Shown here piece by piece: positions 1 through 4,856 of a DNA stretch of 22,097 bases (position 1 is its first letter; every line of letters starts with the position of its first letter). The position numbers were made by a program, and so were the translations under genes. The notes beneath the pieces are model-generated. The model saw nothing but the letters and a program-made list of their open reading frames with translations. It searched no databases and had not been told where the DNA came from. The DNA is from Ardenticatenaceae bacterium (lineage in GTDB: Bacteria > Chloroflexota > Anaerolineae > Promineifilales > Promineifilaceae): assembly GCA_020634495.1 (NCBI GenBank), contig JACKBR010000069.1, positions 1-22,097 of the forward strand, given 5' to 3'.

Positions 1-91
1 AACAGAGGGTGGCATCCGCGGCGACGACGGTGTCGCAAGAGGGGCAGCGCCGTTCGTCCGGCGGGAGGGGCAAGGCAGAAGAATCACTCAT
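1..91 (-). CDS. N-terminal fragment of a zinc-ribbon protein, cut by the window edge
   Basis: Reading the minus strand from an ATG at 91 gives 30 codons that run off the left edge: a short acidic, proline-rich leader (MSDSSALPLPP) followed by RRCPSCDTVVAADATLC. The CPxC pair and the later TLC resemble the N-terminal zinc-ribbon found at the start of many bacterial membrane or regulatory proteins (usually CPxCG...FC). Here Asp replaces the usual Gly after the second Cys. No clear Shine-Dalgarno site lies upstream, so the start is chosen only because the motif follows it. The rest of the protein lies outside the window and its function cannot be told. Confidence 0.5.
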   Translation of the reverse strand, partial: MSDSSALPLPPDERRCPSCDTVVAADATLC

Positions 92-103
92 TGTTGTTTT
101 TGG

Positions 104-124
104 CCACAGAGGGCACAGAGGAAA
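104..124. repeat. CACAGAGG-type short tandem repeat
   Basis: Two units, CCACAGAGG and GCACAGAGG, stand back to back just upstream of the minus-strand zinc-ribbon start. Related CACAGAG units occur at 18161-18204, and a CACAGATT variant at 7146-7176. The rest of 92-305 shows no convincing gene. Confidence 0.55.
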
Positions 125-305
125 ATGAGACGACGATTCATCTGTGCGAAATCTGTGGTTTTTCCGGTAGCGCATCTATGGCATAATTATCGTGATAATG
201 CCACAGAGCGCGGCATTATACCAAGCCAGATGACCAACTGCCAGTTGTGGCGGGCGGCGCTCATAACTGGTTTAGGCGGGAAAGACCAGGTCTGGATGTT
301 GCGAA

Positions 306-503
306 ATGGAAAAAGAAAAGGAATTGGGGGAAAACGGCCGTTTCTGGTGGCGCAAACCGGATGAAGTGAAGTGTACCAATCCCCAACCAAAGCCAGGAGA
401 CATCTGTACCCATTGCGGTGAAGGCAAGCTCGCTTTCGATGACCTGTTCATCCTTGCCTGCGACCGCTGCCAGCACATTGCTGACAGCGGCGGCTTTACC
501 TGA
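306..503 (+). CDS. 65-residue zinc-ribbon-like protein, copy 1
   Basis: A small protein whose C-terminal half carries C-x2-C-x14-C-x2-C (ICTHC ... ACDRC), a plausible zinc-binding ribbon, followed by QHIADSGGFT. Family not recognised. The best support for it being real is a second copy at 2737-2892 that keeps the same protein ending (CTHCGEGKLAFD...LFILAC..CQ.IADSGG.T) while differing at many bases, several of them synonymous (for example CAT/CAC, GGT/GGC). The N-terminal part ENGRFWWRK is encoded across an AACGGCCGTT palindrome. No strong ribosome site precedes the ATG, so the start is uncertain. A different-frame ORF at 125-364 overlaps it and was judged spurious. Confidence 0.5.
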   Translation: MEKEKELGENGRFWWRKPDEVKCTNPQPKPGDICTHCGEGKLAFDDLFILACDRCQHIADSGGFT

Positions 504-579
504 TAGCTTTCCTGACGAGCGGCGTGTTCGCTTACGAAATGTGAAATTGACTGGTGTGGCGTGGTAGCGAGTGGGTTAG

Positions 580-789
580 GAAAGGCGGCCCGGCCTCTGG
601 CCGCGCCGCAGCCAGACGAGGTTTCGCGCTCGCCGAAGACCGTGCCACAGCAAGGCAGACTGGTATAATCCACAAAGCTGGGGAAATCCAAGAGCAGATA
701 GAATAGTGAACAGCTTGCAGTCCGGAACTGATTCATACTTGAATCCAATGCCACAAAAAACGTACTTACCTATCGTGGTCAAACATTAA
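580..789 (+). pseudogene. 3' remnant of an exported-protein gene ending in a YLPIVV tail
   Basis: The frame is open from 580 (after a TAG at 577-579) to a TAA at 787-789, but it has no plausible start. The last 45 or so residues look like real protein: DWYNPQSWGNPRADRIV, then NSLQSGTDSYLNPM, then KTYLPIVVKH. A short terminal TYLPxVV-type tail is, as I recall, frequent on secreted Chloroflexota proteins, which would make this the severed C-terminus of a surface protein. Upstream of about 640 the frame reads as arginine-rich, non-protein-like sequence, so the break point is probably near there. The rest of 504-845 holds nothing else coding, apart from the start of the gene at 846. Confidence 0.4.
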
Positions 790-845
790 CTTTAGAAAAC
801 CATACATAATAATGTGAGCTAGAGATTTTGTAATGGAGGTATCCT

Positions 846-867
846 TTGATTGTTAGAAAGAGAGAAT
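846..867 (+). pseudogene. severed 5' end of the small membrane-protein gene (joins 1744-2228)
   Basis: A GGAGG at 835-839 lies six bases before a TTG at 846. From there seven codons (LIVRKRE) run into the IS element, where TAG (867-869) stops them. Removing the element and one AAT target copy joins base 867 to 1744 and restores one open frame of 507 bases (168 residues), reading REYNTKRGSYLVISYRYQ and on into the membrane protein at 1821-2228. Frame, ribosome site and target duplication all agree, so this is very probably the original start. Confidence 0.7.
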
Positions 868-907
868 AGACCTCTTGCATAAGTAGAAAATTAGGCATAA
901 TTGCTGG

Positions 908-1306
908 ATGAAATATGCTGAGATTCAAAACTTATCCGATGCGAAATTTAAACGTTTAACGGGTGTGCCACACCCAATCTTTAAACAAATGGTGGCTATT
1001 CTAGAAAAAACAATGCCCACCTTTGGTAGACCACCTAAATTGTCACGGGCAGACCAACTCTTGTTGACCCTGATGTACTGGCGAGAGTATCGTACCCAGT
1101 TTCATATCAGCCAGGCCTATGGGATTAGCGAGTCAGCCGTTTGCCGGACAATCCAGCAAATTGAAAACAGGCTTGTCGAGTCAGGGCAATTCACATTGCC
1201 TGGCAAGAAAAAGTTGCAAACTAGCGATACGCTCATCGAAGTTGTCATTGTTGATGCCACCGAACAACCGATAGAACGACCCAAAAAAACAAAAGAGGCA
1301 CTTTAG
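908..1306 (+). CDS. IS5-family transposase, N-terminal part (orfA)
   Basis: This 132-residue frame carries the helix-turn-helix DNA-binding domain (about 42-92, RPPKLSRADQ ... HISQAYGISESAVCRTI) and the first catalytic Asp at D116 in VVIVDATEQPIERPKK. It ends at TAG 1304-1306, shortly after a run of seven A (1283-1289). The natural continuation of the family, KQKRHFSGKKK, lies in the +1 frame from the same A-run, so the full enzyme needs a shift there. The DDE domain is therefore split between this frame and the one ending at 1724. ATG 908 lies 40 bases inside the left end of the element. Confidence 0.85.
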   Translation: MKYAEIQNLSDAKFKRLTGVPHPIFKQMVAILEKTMPTFGRPPKLSRADQLLLTLMYWREYRTQFHISQAYGISESAVCRTIQQIENRLVESGQFTLPGKKKLQTSDTLIEVVIVDATEQPIERPKKTKEAL

Positions 1307-1370
1307 TGGCAAGAAAAAGTGCCATACGCAAAAAGCGCAGGTCATCGTCAACTTAACAACCCTGGAAATT

Positions 1371-1724
1371 GTGACCACAGCCTTTAGTGAAGGCAAGAAA
1401 CATGATTTCAATCTGTTCAAAGAGAATGGCCAAGGGATGGTACAAACTATCACTTGCTTAGCTGATTCAGGATATCAAGGCATCGCTAAGCTTCACAAGA
1501 ATAGCCAAACGCCCAAAAAGAAATCTAAGCATCATCCTCTCACTAAAGAGGAGAAAGCAGCGAATCGGGCATTGGCGAAAGCCAGAATCTATGGTGAGCA
1601 TGTGATAGGCAAGCTCAAGATATTTCGTATTTTGAAAGAGCGATATCGCAATCGCCGCAAACGGTTTGGTTTGCGATTCAACTTGATTGCTTCGATTTAC
1701 AATCTGTCACTTGGAGTAAAGTGA
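1371..1724 (+). CDS. IS5-family transposase, C-terminal part (orfB)
   Basis: This frame holds the rest of the catalytic domain: Asp in TCLADSGYQG (D32 counted from the GTG at 1371) and Glu in YGEHVIGKLK (E76), completing the DDE triad begun in the upstream frame. The C-terminus RFGLRFNLIASIYNL is typical of IS5 transposases. The GTG at 1371 is unlikely to be a true start: the frame is open from 1290 and reads QKRHFSGKKKCHTQKAQVIV, which belongs to the transposase core. Joined with a single +1 shift at the A7 run, the product would be about 271 residues, a normal length. It is either made by frameshift or slippage, or the element is dead through a small indel. Confidence 0.85.
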   Translation: MTTAFSEGKKHDFNLFKENGQGMVQTITCLADSGYQGIAKLHKNSQTPKKKSKHHPLTKEEKAANRALAKARIYGEHVIGKLKIFRILKERYRNRRKRFGLRFNLIASIYNLSLGVK

Positions 1725-1820
1725 CTTATGCAAGAAGTCTAATATAATACGAAGAGGGGAAGCTATCTGGTTATCAGCTATCGTTATCAACGAGAACCTA
1801 CAAGCTTAGTCAATTGGGGT

Positions 1821-2228
1821 ATGGTTGTCCTGTCAATAAGTTTCCTGTTATTTGGCATTTTAGGATATGAGAGTTCCTTATTAGGAATACGCGGATTGAT
1901 TGTCGGTGCTGGTATCTTTCTAACTTATGCCTCTATAGCAATAGCAATTAATGAAAATGAAATATGGTTTCAAGACAATAAGCTAATTATTAAATATGTA
2001 CCCGTACCTTGGTATAGTCGCGTAAATAAGGTCAAACTAGGTAACATCAAAAGAATCGTGCTAACAATACGGAGTAACGGACGTAATCCAACCATTCCCT
2101 GTATTGATATGGAAATGAAGAACGGGAAAACACAAAAGTTCATAGTTGCTTCAAATGTCGAAGAAGCCAAAGAGATTATTGCAGAAATGAACCAGGCACT
2201 TAGGAATTGGCAAACCAAATCACTTTAG
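1821..2228 (+). CDS. small membrane protein, 3' part of a gene cut by the IS element
   Basis: Two hydrophobic segments (about residues 2-18 and 23-45) are followed by a soluble domain: ENEIWFQDNKLIIKY, then KVKLGNIKRIVLTIRS, then MEMKNGKTQKFIVASNVEEAKEIIAEMN. The alternation of short beta strands, ending in a helix with the 'E..K.II.EMN' pattern, resembles bacterial PH-like domains attached to a membrane anchor. This is a fold-level guess and no family was recognised. The frame is open back to 1743 and continues across the IS to a TTG at 846, so the present ATG (weak GGGG before it) would give a 135-residue product lacking 33 residues. Composition is AT-rich compared with the genes at 3222 onward, and it carries no AACGGCCGTT palindrome. 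Confidence 0.65.
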   Translation: MVVLSISFLLFGILGYESSLLGIRGLIVGAGIFLTYASIAIAINENEIWFQDNKLIIKYVPVPWYSRVNKVKLGNIKRIVLTIRSNGRNPTIPCIDMEMKNGKTQKFIVASNVEEAKEIIAEMNQALRNWQTKSL

Positions 2229-2349
2229 AGACCAATACGGCGTAAATACGTAATCCGTCTGAAAATTCACACCCCTGCTGGGGCGAGGTCTTCCCATCGC
2301 GCTGTGGGCGGCGTCCCCGCCGTGCCACTGTCTTGGAAAGTTATCATCA

Positions 2350-2401
2350 AAGATTTCACAGATTAACCAGATTTTTCAATCTTTTCAATCTATGAAATCT
2401 T
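2350..2401. repeat. 9-bp inverted repeat with CACAGATT-like core
   Basis: AAGATTTCA (2350-2358) and TGAAATCTT (2393-2401) are perfect inverted copies around a 34-base spacer containing CACAGATTAACCAGATT. This is the same kind of repeat as at 7146-7176. Confidence 0.5.
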
Positions 2402-2488
2402 GATTTTTCTTCACGACAGCACGCTCGTTACACTGTTAACTCAGATTGTTTGCTTGGCCATGCCTCTGAAGGCAGGCAAACTTCTTGG

Positions 2489-2508
2489 ATTCCCGCCTTC
2501 GCGGGAAT
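2489..2508. repeat. ATTCCCGC-CTTC-GCGGGAAT hairpin repeat
   Basis: A perfect 8-bp stem with a CTTC loop, followed by GACA. I know this short hairpin as a widely scattered intergenic repeat in many bacterial genomes. Here it could stop transcription from either side, but no T-run follows it. Confidence 0.65.
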
Positions 2509-2555
2509 GACAATTGACAATGCCTTGCTAACAATTCACTTATTGCCCCTAAAAA

Positions 2556-2765
2556 TTACGGCCGTTCCAAATCCAGCATAGTTCCCAAAGCAGCTTCCAG
2601 CGCCTCTACCGAAACGCCCAATTGTTCAGCAACAGCCATTAAATCAGGAGGGCCAAGTTCCGGATCGCCCAAGGCGGTTTGCAGTTCTTGTTCTGTCACA
2701 CCCAACTGTGCGGCGGCTTCGGCCAATGGGCCACCGGAAAACGGCCGTTCGTTTATGAAACGCAC
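2556..2765 (-). CDS. small protein with two LGV..ALG repeats, possibly a C-terminal fragment
   Basis: The 69-residue frame starts at GTG 2765. It contains two copies of a helical motif 28 residues apart: AAAQLGVTEQELQTALG (17-33) and VAEQLGVSVEALEAALG (45-61). Motifs of this form occur, often in pairs, at the C-terminus of larger bacterial proteins, so this may be the tail of a lost gene. The purposeful repeat argues that the frame was under selection. The first ten residues (MRFINERPF) overlap the damaged zinc-ribbon copy on the other strand and include an AACGGCCGTT palindrome, so they may not belong to the original protein. Another ACGGCCGTT lies at the stop end. Function unknown. Confidence 0.5.
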   Translation of the reverse strand: MRFINERPFSGGPLAEAAAQLGVTEQELQTALGDPELGPPDLMAVAEQLGVSVEALEAALGTMLDLERP

Positions 2766-2892
2766 AAATCCCTAACCCAAGTTGGGTGATATTTGCACCC
2801 ACTGCGGCGAAGGAAAACTGGCCTTCGATGGGCTGTTCATCCTTGCCTGTACCCAATGCCAGCAAATCGCCGACAGCGGCGGCTTAACCTGA
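2737..2892 (+). pseudogene. second copy of the zinc-ribbon small protein, with a nonsense codon
   Basis: Frame-for-frame this matches the protein at 306-503: ENGR at the start, then NP(stop)PKLGDICTHCGEGKLAFDGLF, ILACTQCQQIADSGGLT and a stop at 2890-2892. Copy 1 reads NPQPKPGDICTHC, so Gln CAA has become TAA (2773-2775). All four Cys are kept (CTHC, then CTQC after 14 residues). The part before the stop is shortened relative to copy 1. The distal part could only be made from a TTG at 2782 without a visible ribosome site. Both copies are followed by the bases ATAGC immediately after the stop. Confidence 0.6.
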
Positions 2893-2988
2893 TAGCGCCA
2901 AACTTGGGATAGCGTGTCTATTCAACAGGTAGAGCCATAGATATACTTTTGGTAAAATATTCTCGGAGCTTCTTCTCCTCACCTTCTA

Positions 2989-3075
2989 AGTAATCGTCCA
3001 ACAATAACTTCCCTTTTGGGAAGGACGATTACTCTAAGCCGTCCGCACAATGCCGCTAACATATTTGCGGACGGC
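2989..3075. other. two adjacent strong hairpins in the leader region of the LiaF-like gene
   Basis: First structure: AGTAATCGTCC (2989-2999) pairs perfectly with GGACGATTACT (3023-3033), and an inner CTTCCC-TTTT-GGGAAG stem (3008-3023) stacks on it with a one-sided bulge. Second: GCCGTCCGCA (3038-3047) pairs with TGCGGACGGC (3066-3075) around an 18-base loop. No T-run follows either. They lie 147 bases before the next start codon, so they could be a processed leader, a small RNA or a mobile repeat. The rest of 2893-3221 shows no gene. Confidence 0.55.
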
Positions 3076-3221
3076 CACTAAGCCTCCACTCATTTGGTGT
3101 GCTTACCGCGACGTTCACCAACGCTTTGCGTATTGGTCTAGCAGAGGACATTGAAAACAAATGCGGGGCGGCGCTTTCCCCAACTTCTAACATAAGGCCG
3201 TCTCGTTTGGAGGAATACTTT

Positions 3222-3722
3222 ATGCACAAGCAAAGCTCAATTATCTTTGGCACGATCCTGATTGTGGTGGGCATTTTACTATTAGCAGCTCAATTTTTCC
3301 CAGGATTAACGGCAAATTTGGACATTAGCCAGCAGTGGCCTTTGATTGTGGTTGCTGTGGGGGGGCTGCTTTTACTCAGCGCATTTTTTGGCACACCTGC
3401 CCAGGCCATACCGGGCAGCATTGTCACCGGCATTGGCGGCATCTTGTATGTACAAAATCTCACGGGGGCCTGGGCAAGTTGGGCCTACGTGTGGGCGCTA
3501 ATTCCCGGTTTTGTGGGCATTGGCTTGCTCATCGCGGGCACGCTGGGGCACAAGCGGCGGAAATCGTGGCGTGAAGGCGGCCGTTTAATTGTGATTAGCG
3601 CCGTGCTGTTTCTGGTATTTGGTGCATTTTTCAACGGGCTGGGCGTCATTGGCCAATATTGGCCTGTTCTGCTCATTGGGTTGGGGCTGTGGCAACTGCT
3701 GCCGCGCCGCTCAACCAGGTAA
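3222..3722 (+). CDS. polytopic membrane protein, LiaF-like/DUF5668-type
   Basis: This 166-residue protein has about six hydrophobic segments (roughly 8-26, 39-56, 62-78, 88-108, 121-138, 142-157). It shows an internal echo: ISQQWPLIVVAVGGLLLL in the first half and IGQYWPVLLIGLGLWQLL in the second. The W-P-hydrophobic-G-L pattern is that of the LiaI/LiaF-like transmembrane domain found in envelope-stress modules. The start is ATG 3222, because GGAGG at 3209-3213 lies at the right distance; the open frame reaching back to 3099 runs through leader DNA and was not used. It stands before a PspC gene and a PspA gene, so a role in sensing or buffering membrane stress is a fair inference. The C-terminus (LLPRRSTR) is basic and presumably cytoplasmic. 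Confidence 0.7.
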   Translation: MHKQSSIIFGTILIVVGILLLAAQFFPGLTANLDISQQWPLIVVAVGGLLLLSAFFGTPAQAIPGSIVTGIGGILYVQNLTGAWASWAYVWALIPGFVGIGLLIAGTLGHKRRKSWREGGRLIVISAVLFLVFGAFFNGLGVIGQYWPVLLIGLGLWQLLPRRSTR

Positions 3723-3815
3723 ATTGATGTGAAACCTTTTGCAATCTGCCACGTAATGGGGTGCATATCAAATCAACTTGTTAAAAAACACAAACTGTGT
3801 GGAGGCATTTAGAAA

Positions 3816-4055
3816 ATGAGTAACAAACGTTTAGTTCGTAATACACATGATGAGATGGTTGGTGGTGTGTGTAGCGGTATTGCCAGCTACCTGAACATTG
3901 ACCCCGTTATTGTGCGCCTTGTTTTTGTGCTGATGGCACTGGGTGGCGGGCACGGTGTGCTGGCTTACCTGATTTTGTGGATACTAATGCCCACGGATGA
4001 GGAGCCTGTAGCCAAAGCACATGCTTTTGACGAGGAAGAAATCGTCATCAACTAA
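3816..4055 (+). CDS. PspC-domain protein
   Basis: A 79-residue protein with a clear PspC domain over residues 3-60: KRLVRNTHDEMVGGVCSGIA, then YLNIDPVIVRLVFVL, then GVLAYLILWILMP. The VGGVCSGIA and D-P-VIVR-L-FV blocks are the family signature. PspC is a small inner-membrane protein that partners PspA in the phage-shock response. The C-terminal tail (DEEPVAKAHAFDEEEIVIN) is acidic. GGAGG lies about 11 bases before the ATG, a little far. It sits 93 bases after the LiaF-like gene and is followed by a terminator built from two palindromes, so it probably closes that transcript while PspA has its own promoter. Confidence 0.9.
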   Translation: MSNKRLVRNTHDEMVGGVCSGIASYLNIDPVIVRLVFVLMALGGGHGVLAYLILWILMPTDEEPVAKAHAFDEEEIVIN

Positions 4056-4100
4056 CAGAACGGGTCTGGTTTGCTTCTTTTAGCGCCAGATGAATTTGCC

Positions 4101-4145
4101 AGAAACGGCCGTTGCCCATGAAAGTGTGGTAACGGCCGTTTTTTT
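4101..4145 (+). terminator. intrinsic terminator made of two AACGGCCGTT palindromes
   Basis: AACGGCCGTT at 4104-4113 and 4131-4140 pair with each other over 10 bp (extendable by A:T and G:T pairs into the flanks) around a 17-base loop. Seven T follow from the end of the stem (4139-4145). It lies 46 bases after the pspC-like stop. Each copy is also self-complementary, so competing folds are possible. Confidence 0.55.
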
Positions 4146-4173
4146 GCCTCACCCTCTCCTAACTTTGTATAAT
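4144..4173 (+). promoter_or_regulatory. sigma70-type promoter of the PspA gene, possibly leaderless
   Basis: A perfect TATAAT at 4168-4173 has TTGCCT (4144-4149, four of six matches to TTGACA) 18 bases upstream. The ATG at 4180 is six bases past the -10 box, about where transcription would start, and no ribosome site lies between. This suggests a leaderless mRNA beginning at the AUG. Confidence 0.6.
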
Positions 4174-4179
4174 CCCCAC

Positions 4180-4854
4180 ATGGCCTCATTATTCCAAAAA
4201 TTACGCACCCTTTTTAAAGCCCGGCTGCACGAAGCCGCCGACAAAGCCCTGCAAAAAAGCGATCTTGCCGTCTACGACGAGTATATTCGCCAGGCAGAGC
4301 GGGAGCTGACAGAGTTCGTCCAAACCATCGAACCGATGTACGCCCAAGTCAAAACATCCCGCCGCCGCCGCGAAGCGTTAGCCACCGAAGCCGCCAAGTT
4401 CGATCTGGCCATAGACACCTTCCTGCGCCAAGGCAAACGTACTGAGGCGATGGTCACCCAAAAACGGTTTTCGTCCGCCATGGAGTTAATAAAAACGTAC
4501 GACACCTCCCTGGAAAAGCAGGTTTCTGCCCTGGAAAAACTGGACGACGTCAAAGTGAAGCTGGAAGGGCGGCTAGCCATAGCCAAGCAAGAACGCGAAG
4601 AGCTGGGCTTTTTGCTGCAATTGGCCAAATCCAAAGAGATTTCTGCCAAGGCGATGCGCTCGCTGGATTCGCTCATTAGCCAGAGTGATGGCGAAGTGGC
4701 CACCGCCGCCGAAAACATTCGCAGCCGCCTGGACCACGCTGACGCGGCCTGGGAAGTGCAGGCCAGTAGCCTGGATAACCAGCTAGACGACGCCATGCAA
4801 AGCCTGGAAGTGGAAGCTGCTCTGGCCGAACGCATGAACCGATTGGGCATTTAA
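4180..4854 (+). CDS. PspA/IM30-family membrane-stress protein
   Basis: This 224-residue protein is almost entirely helical coiled coil. It has an N-terminal amphipathic stretch (MASLFQKLRTLFKARLHEAADKAL), then YDEYIRQAERELTEFVQTIE, and long heptad-rich helices up to the C-terminal QSLEVEAALAERMNRL. Pattern and length fit PspA/IM30 proteins, which polymerise on the inner face of the membrane and protect it under stress. The ATG at 4180 is chosen over the open frame to 4090, because the extra 30 residues would be encoded by the terminator and promoter. It follows LiaF-like and PspC genes but no pspF or pspB is visible. The next gene starts two bases after its stop, so the polysaccharide operon may be co-transcribed from the PspA promoter. 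Confidence 0.8.
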   Translation: MASLFQKLRTLFKARLHEAADKALQKSDLAVYDEYIRQAERELTEFVQTIEPMYAQVKTSRRRREALATEAAKFDLAIDTFLRQGKRTEAMVTQKRFSSAMELIKTYDTSLEKQVSALEKLDDVKVKLEGRLAIAKQEREELGFLLQLAKSKEISAKAMRSLDSLISQSDGEVATAAENIRSRLDHADAAWEVQASSLDNQLDDAMQSLEVEAALAERMNRLGI

Positions 4855-4856
4855 CC

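Larger units (their letters stand above)
868..1740 (+). mobile_element. complete IS5-family insertion sequence (873 bp)
   Basis: The ends are AGACCTCTTGCATAAGT (868-884) and ACTTATGCAAGAAGTCT (1724-1740), which are inverted copies over 17 bp with one mismatch. The element is flanked by the 3-bp direct repeat AAT (865-867 and 1741-1743). It carries one transposase split into two frames with an intact D-D-E triad. The 3-bp duplication, size and transposase type fit the IS5 family, perhaps the ISL2 group; the subgroup is my guess. The transposase stop overlaps the right inverted repeat by one base. The well-matched ends and perfect duplication suggest a fairly recent insertion. It contains no AACGGCCGTT palindrome, unlike the host DNA around it. 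Confidence 0.9.
2229..2555. other. non-coding stretch with assorted short repeats
   Basis: No gene seen. It holds a GC-rich patch (2270-2330), an inverted repeat (2350-2401), a TGCCT/AGGCA hairpin near 2460-2474 and the hairpin at 2489-2508. It separates the AT-rich IS-disrupted gene from the minus-strand fragment at 2556. Confidence 0.6.

Noticed and set aside
125..364. 79-residue plus-strand ORF
   Set aside because: It overlaps the zinc-ribbon frame at 306, has no protein-like pattern, and starts in a CACAGAGG repeat.
664..669. TATAAT box
   Set aside because: It falls in the frame of the exported-protein remnant, with no matching -35 box and no gene start close downstream.
3038..3075. Possible integron attC site (inverted repeat with CGCTAAC)
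   Set aside because: The bases do not match the RYYYAAC/GTTRRRY core sites, and no integrase or cassette array is visible.
3099..3221. N-terminal extension of the LiaF-like protein
   Set aside because: No hydrophobic or conserved pattern; the GGAGG site clearly serves ATG 3222.
4272..4850. 192-residue minus-strand ORF opposite PspA
   Set aside because: Serine- and arginine-rich shadow of the coiled-coil gene.
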